Below are positions 13,410-15,730 of a DNA stretch of 15,730 nucleotides, piece by piece. The position numbers and the translations under genes are program-made. Below the pieces are notes generated by a model, which was not told the origin of the DNA, did no database searches, and saw only the letters and a list, made by a program, of their open reading frames with translations. Every line of letters starts with the position of its first letter. The stretch's first letter is position 1. The DNA comes from an uncultured Verrucomicrobiota bacterium (lineage in GTDB: Bacteria > Verrucomicrobiota > Kiritimatiellia > RFP12 > UBA1067): positions 1 to 15,730 of the forward strand of contig CAMPAA010000056.1 of the NCBI GenBank assembly GCA_946631345.1. The letters are read 5' to 3'.

Positions 13410-14441
13410 TCAATGCCTCTTGTTCTTCGCGAGGAAATCCAGCTCGTTCAGCACGGCGCCCGTGCCTTCGGCCACGGCCGAAAGCGGGTCGTCCGCCAGT
13501 GTCACGGGTAGCCCCGTCTGCTGCGAGAGAAGCCTGTCGAGCCCGCGCAGCTGCGAACTGCCGCCGGAGAGAACTATGCCGCGGTCGACAAGGTCGGCGG
13601 CGAGTTCCGGCTCGCAGTTGCTGAGGGTTATGCGCACGGCTTCCACGATAGAGGTCACCGTCTCTTGAAGGGCGTCCCTGATTTCCTCGGAGGTGATTGT
13701 CATCGTCTTCGGCAATCCCGCCACGATATCCCGGCCGCGCACCTCCATGGTCTTCTCTTCGTCCATGGGGAACGCGCTGCCGAGCTCCATCTTGATCTCT
13801 TCTGCGGTGCGCTCGCCAATCAGCAGATTGTACACGCGCCGCATATACTGCATGATACACTCATCCATCGCATCGCCCGCCACGCGCACGGAGCGCGAGT
13901 GGACGATGCCCGCCAGCGAAATGATCGCCACTTCGCACGTGCCGCCGCCGATATCCACGATCATCGAGCCGGCCGGCTCAGACACCGGCAGCCCCACGCC
14001 GATCGCGGCGGCCATCGGCTCCTCCACCAGGAAAGTCTCTCCTGCCCCGGCTGCGCGGCCGGCATCCTCGATCGCGCGCTTCTCAACCTCGGTGATGCCG
14101 CTCGGAACGGCTATCACCACGCGCGGCCGGAAATACTTGCCGTTGATCTTGCTCGGGGCGACCTTCTTGATGAAATACTCCAGCATCGCCTGCGTGATGT
14201 CGTAGTCGGCGATCACGCCGGACTTCATCGGGCGGATTGCGACTATGTTCGCGGGCGTGCGGCCGAGCATCCGCTTGGCCTCCGAGCCTACCGCAAGGAC
14301 GTGCTTGGAGCCTTCCTCGATGGCGACCACCGAAGGCTCGCGCAGGACGATTCCCTTGTCCTTCATGTACACGAGCGAGTTCGCCGTGCCGAGATCGATA
14401 CCGATGTCAGCAGAGAAGAAGCCTTTTAATTTCGAAAACAT
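13410..14441 (-). CDS. mreB: Rod shape-determining actin homologue MreB
   Basis: 343 residues, the standard MreB length. It forms membrane-bound filaments that orient side-wall synthesis. A short amphipathic N-terminus (MFSKLKGFFS) is followed by the nucleotide-binding motifs: phosphate 1 DIGIDLGTANS (12-22), phosphate 2 VDIGGGTCE (162-170, with C in place of the usual T), and the adenosine motif IVLSGGSSQLRGLD (289-302). The start at 14441 matches the family N-terminus. There is no ribosome-binding site, and the -10 box ends only seven bases upstream, which points to a leaderless mRNA. It is the first gene of the seven-gene minus-strand operon. Confidence 0.95.
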   Translation of the reverse strand: MFSKLKGFFSADIGIDLGTANSLVYMKDKGIVLREPSVVAIEEGSKHVLAVGSEAKRMLGRTPANIVAIRPMKSGVIADYDITQAMLEYFIKKVAPSKINGKYFRPRVVIAVPSGITEVEKRAIEDAGRAAGAGETFLVEEPMAAAIGVGLPVSEPAGSMIVDIGGGTCEVAIISLAGIVHSRSVRVAGDAMDECIMQYMRRVYNLLIGERTAEEIKMELGSAFPMDEEKTMEVRGRDIVAGLPKTMTITSEEIRDALQETVTSIVEAVRITLSNCEPELAADLVDRGIVLSGGSSQLRGLDRLLSQQTGLPVTLADDPLSAVAEGTGAVLNELDFLAKNKRH

Positions 14442-14448
14442 GGCGCGC

Positions 14449-14477
14449 ATTATAGTATAACGCGCGCGCGCGTGCAA
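14449..14477 (-). promoter_or_regulatory. Promoter of the mreB operon
   Basis: On the minus strand TTGCAC (14477-14472) and TATAAT (14454-14449) are separated by exactly 17 bases. Twelve bases of the spacer are alternating C and G. The distance from the -10 to the mreB ATG is seven bases, so transcription should begin at or within a base or two of the start codon. Confidence 0.75.
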
Positions 14478-14520
14478 GCGAAAAATGCAGAAAGGTTTCG
14501 TGCCGTCCCGTCGGCGGTTT

Positions 14521-14529
14521 TGGTATAAT
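14521..14529 (+). promoter_or_regulatory. Extended -10 promoter of the nadD-HAD gene
   Basis: TGG followed by a perfect TATAAT (14524-14529), with only a poor -35 candidate at 14501-14506. It faces away from the mreB promoter in the same 109-base intergenic space. Confidence 0.6.
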
Positions 14530-14550
14530 CCCGTCTCCAAAGGAGACATT

Positions 14551-15624
14551 GTGGAGAGAATCGGCATATTCGGAGGGACCTTCAACCCCATTCACTCGGG
14601 GCATGTGGGCGTTGCCTTGAGGGCGGCGGCGGAACGCTCCCTCGACAGGGTGCTCGTGGTGCCAGCCGCGCGCAACCCGTTCAAGGAGGGCTGCGGGGCG
14701 GATGCCCTCCGCTGGACGCTCGTGAAGTACGCCTGCGCCCCGCACAAGGTGCTTGAGCCTTGCGACATCGAGCTTAGGCGCGGCGGGCCGTCCTACACGA
14801 TCGACACCGTTCGCGCCGTCAAGGCGCGCTTCCCGGATGCGCAGCTGTTCTTCATCGTGGGCGAGGACAACATCGCCGAAGTCCCGCGCTGGCGGGCGGC
14901 GGACGAGCTGGCGCGTCTCGTCACGTTCGTGCCGTTTCCGCGCACGCCCGAATCCTCCACCGAGGTGCGCCGCCGCATTGCGGCGGGAGAGCCCGTCTCC
15001 GGGTTGGTGCCGCAGCCCGTCGCCGATTTCCTGGAGGCGAAGGGGGTGGTGTTTGATTTCGGCGGCGTGATATCGCTCTCCCCGCTCGGCGACGGCGACA
15101 TGCTGCGCACATACTGCGAATCGCTCGGCCTCACGCGCGCCGCCTTCGACGACGGCTGGCGGAAGTACCGCGCAATGTGGGACGGCGGCGAGTGTTCCTT
15201 CGACGAGCTGTACCGGCTTACCTTCGCCAATGCCGGACTGCCGCCGCCAACCCCAGACCAGCTCGCGCAGCTCTGGCGTTTCGACGCCGAAGGGTGGGTG
15301 CGCACGCTCTCCCCGCTCACGCTCGGGCTGATGAAGGATCTCAAGGCCGCCGGAAAGAAGATCGGAATTCTCTCAAACATGTCGGAGGATTTCCACGACA
15401 AGCTCTTCGCCCCGCGCTGCGCGGAGTACATCGCCCTTGCGGACGCCGAGATAATCTCCGGCATCGAGCGGCTCGTTAAGCCCGACCGCGCGATATACGA
15501 TCTCGCCGCACAGCGTCTTGGCCTTGAGCCGCATGAACTGCTCTTCCTTGACGATACGCAGTCCAACGTTGCCGCCGCCCGCAAATGGGGCTGGCGCGCG
15601 CACGTATATCACGCAGAGGCTTGA
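14551..15624 (+). CDS. nadD: Fusion: compact NadD plus HAD phosphatase
   Basis: 357 residues in one uninterrupted frame. Residues 1-165 are a nicotinate-mononucleotide adenylyltransferase, which makes deamido-NAD from NaMN and ATP: FGGTFNPIHSGH (7-18), PSYTIDT (80-86), FIVGEDNIAEVPRW (101-114) and SSTEVRRRI (135-143), then LVPQPVADFLEAKG. The segment between FVPFPR and SSTEVR is only a few residues, about 20 fewer than in Bacillus NadD. Residues 166-357 are a HAD hydrolase of the YihX-like type: FDFGGV (nucleophile D169, with G where many HADs have a second Asp), LSN (S275), VKPD (K310) and LFLDDTQSNVAAA (D334, D335). The GTG start has AAAGGAG five bases upstream and the promoter just before. 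Both active sites look intact. The substrate of the HAD half is unknown; NAD-related turnover is inference. Confidence 0.88.
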   Translation: MERIGIFGGTFNPIHSGHVGVALRAAAERSLDRVLVVPAARNPFKEGCGADALRWTLVKYACAPHKVLEPCDIELRRGGPSYTIDTVRAVKARFPDAQLFFIVGEDNIAEVPRWRAADELARLVTFVPFPRTPESSTEVRRRIAAGEPVSGLVPQPVADFLEAKGVVFDFGGVISLSPLGDGDMLRTYCESLGLTRAAFDDGWRKYRAMWDGGECSFDELYRLTFANAGLPPPTPDQLAQLWRFDAEGWVRTLSPLTLGLMKDLKAAGKKIGILSNMSEDFHDKLFAPRCAEYIALADAEIISGIERLVKPDRAIYDLAAQRLGLEPHELLFLDDTQSNVAAARKWGWRAHVYHAEA

Positions 15625-15628
15625 CATA

Positions 15629-15660
15629 ACTTCAAAACACGGTTTTTGCACATTTGAAGT
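15629..15660. repeat. 8-bp inverted repeat after nadD-HAD
   Basis: ACTTCAAA (15629-15636) and TTTGAAGT (15653-15660) are perfect inverted copies with a 16-base loop, starting four bases after the stop codon. No T-run follows on the plus strand, so it is at best a weak transcription-end or RNA-stability element. Confidence 0.45.
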
Positions 15661-15661
15661 A

Positions 15662-15730
15662 ATGGAGGCCAGAGCTGATGGCGGCGTTATTGAACCGGCA
15701 ATGAAATATGGCGATCGATGTGGTAGGGCC
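15662..15730 (+). other. Open frame running off the window edge
   Basis: From an ATG at 15662, 23 codons are open to the end of the window (starts MEARADGG). No promoter, convincing ribosome-binding site or known family is seen, so it may or may not be the start of a gene. Confidence 0.15.

Noticed and set aside
12047..13624. 525-codon open frame on the plus strand
   Set aside because: It spans antisense to mreD, mreC and parts of mrdA and mreB; the real genes are recognisable and the product has no known domains.
14442..14591. Upstream extension of mreB
   Set aside because: It would cross the mreB promoter and the divergent nadD promoter, and MreB proteins begin at the MFSKLKGFF type N-terminus.

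Overview
The window looks like a chromosomal segment from a Gram-negative, rod- or ovoid-shaped bacterium of the PVC superphylum (Verrucomicrobiota, Kiritimatiellota or Lentisphaerota). The main clue is a 51-residue basic protein at 2302-2457 that resembles, from memory, the 'small basic protein' family of Chlamydiae, Verrucomicrobia and relatives. An LptD-type outer-membrane protein and a full MreBCD/PBP2/RodA elongasome agree with this. The core genes are GC-rich (44 of 60 bases are G/C in 11461-11520). The first 2.1 kb is clearly lower (24 of 60 in 661-720), as expected for acquired DNA.

Layout. 1-497 is intergenic, with short tandem and inverted repeats and the promoter of the next unit. 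498-2122 is a two-gene AbiE-type (type IV) toxin-antitoxin / phage-abortive module (AbiEi antitoxin-regulator, AbiEii nucleotidyltransferase toxin). It is bracketed by a near-identical 47-bp direct repeat (331-377 and 2138-2184), each copy followed by a similar promoter. 2302-2457 encodes the small basic protein. 2573-5267 is a plus-strand unit: ETF beta, ETF alpha and a Gfo/Idh/MocA-fold protein that has lost the family's catalytic residues. On the minus strand, 14441 down to 5306 is a tightly packed seven-gene unit in transcription order mreB, mreC, mreD, mrdA (PBP2), rodA, an RNase E/G gene and lptD. It starts at a good sigma70-type promoter and ends at a Rho-independent terminator that lies inside the 3' end of the convergent Gfo/Idh gene. 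14551-15624, divergent from mreB, encodes a single-chain fusion of a shortened NadD and a HAD phosphatase.

How the genes work together. The minus-strand unit co-expresses the side-wall peptidoglycan machinery (MreB filament, MreC/MreD adaptors, PBP2 transpeptidase, RodA glycosyltransferase) with an mRNA/rRNA-processing RNase and the LPS inserter of the outer membrane, so it is an envelope-growth operon. The plus-strand ETF unit is an electron-carrier pair with no dehydrogenase in view. The AbiE module is the accessory part. The most unusual items are the NadD-HAD fusion, the predicted pseudoenzyme co-transcribed with a divergent ETF, the promoter-bearing repeats around AbiE, and an mreB promoter placed so close to the start codon that the mRNA should be leaderless.
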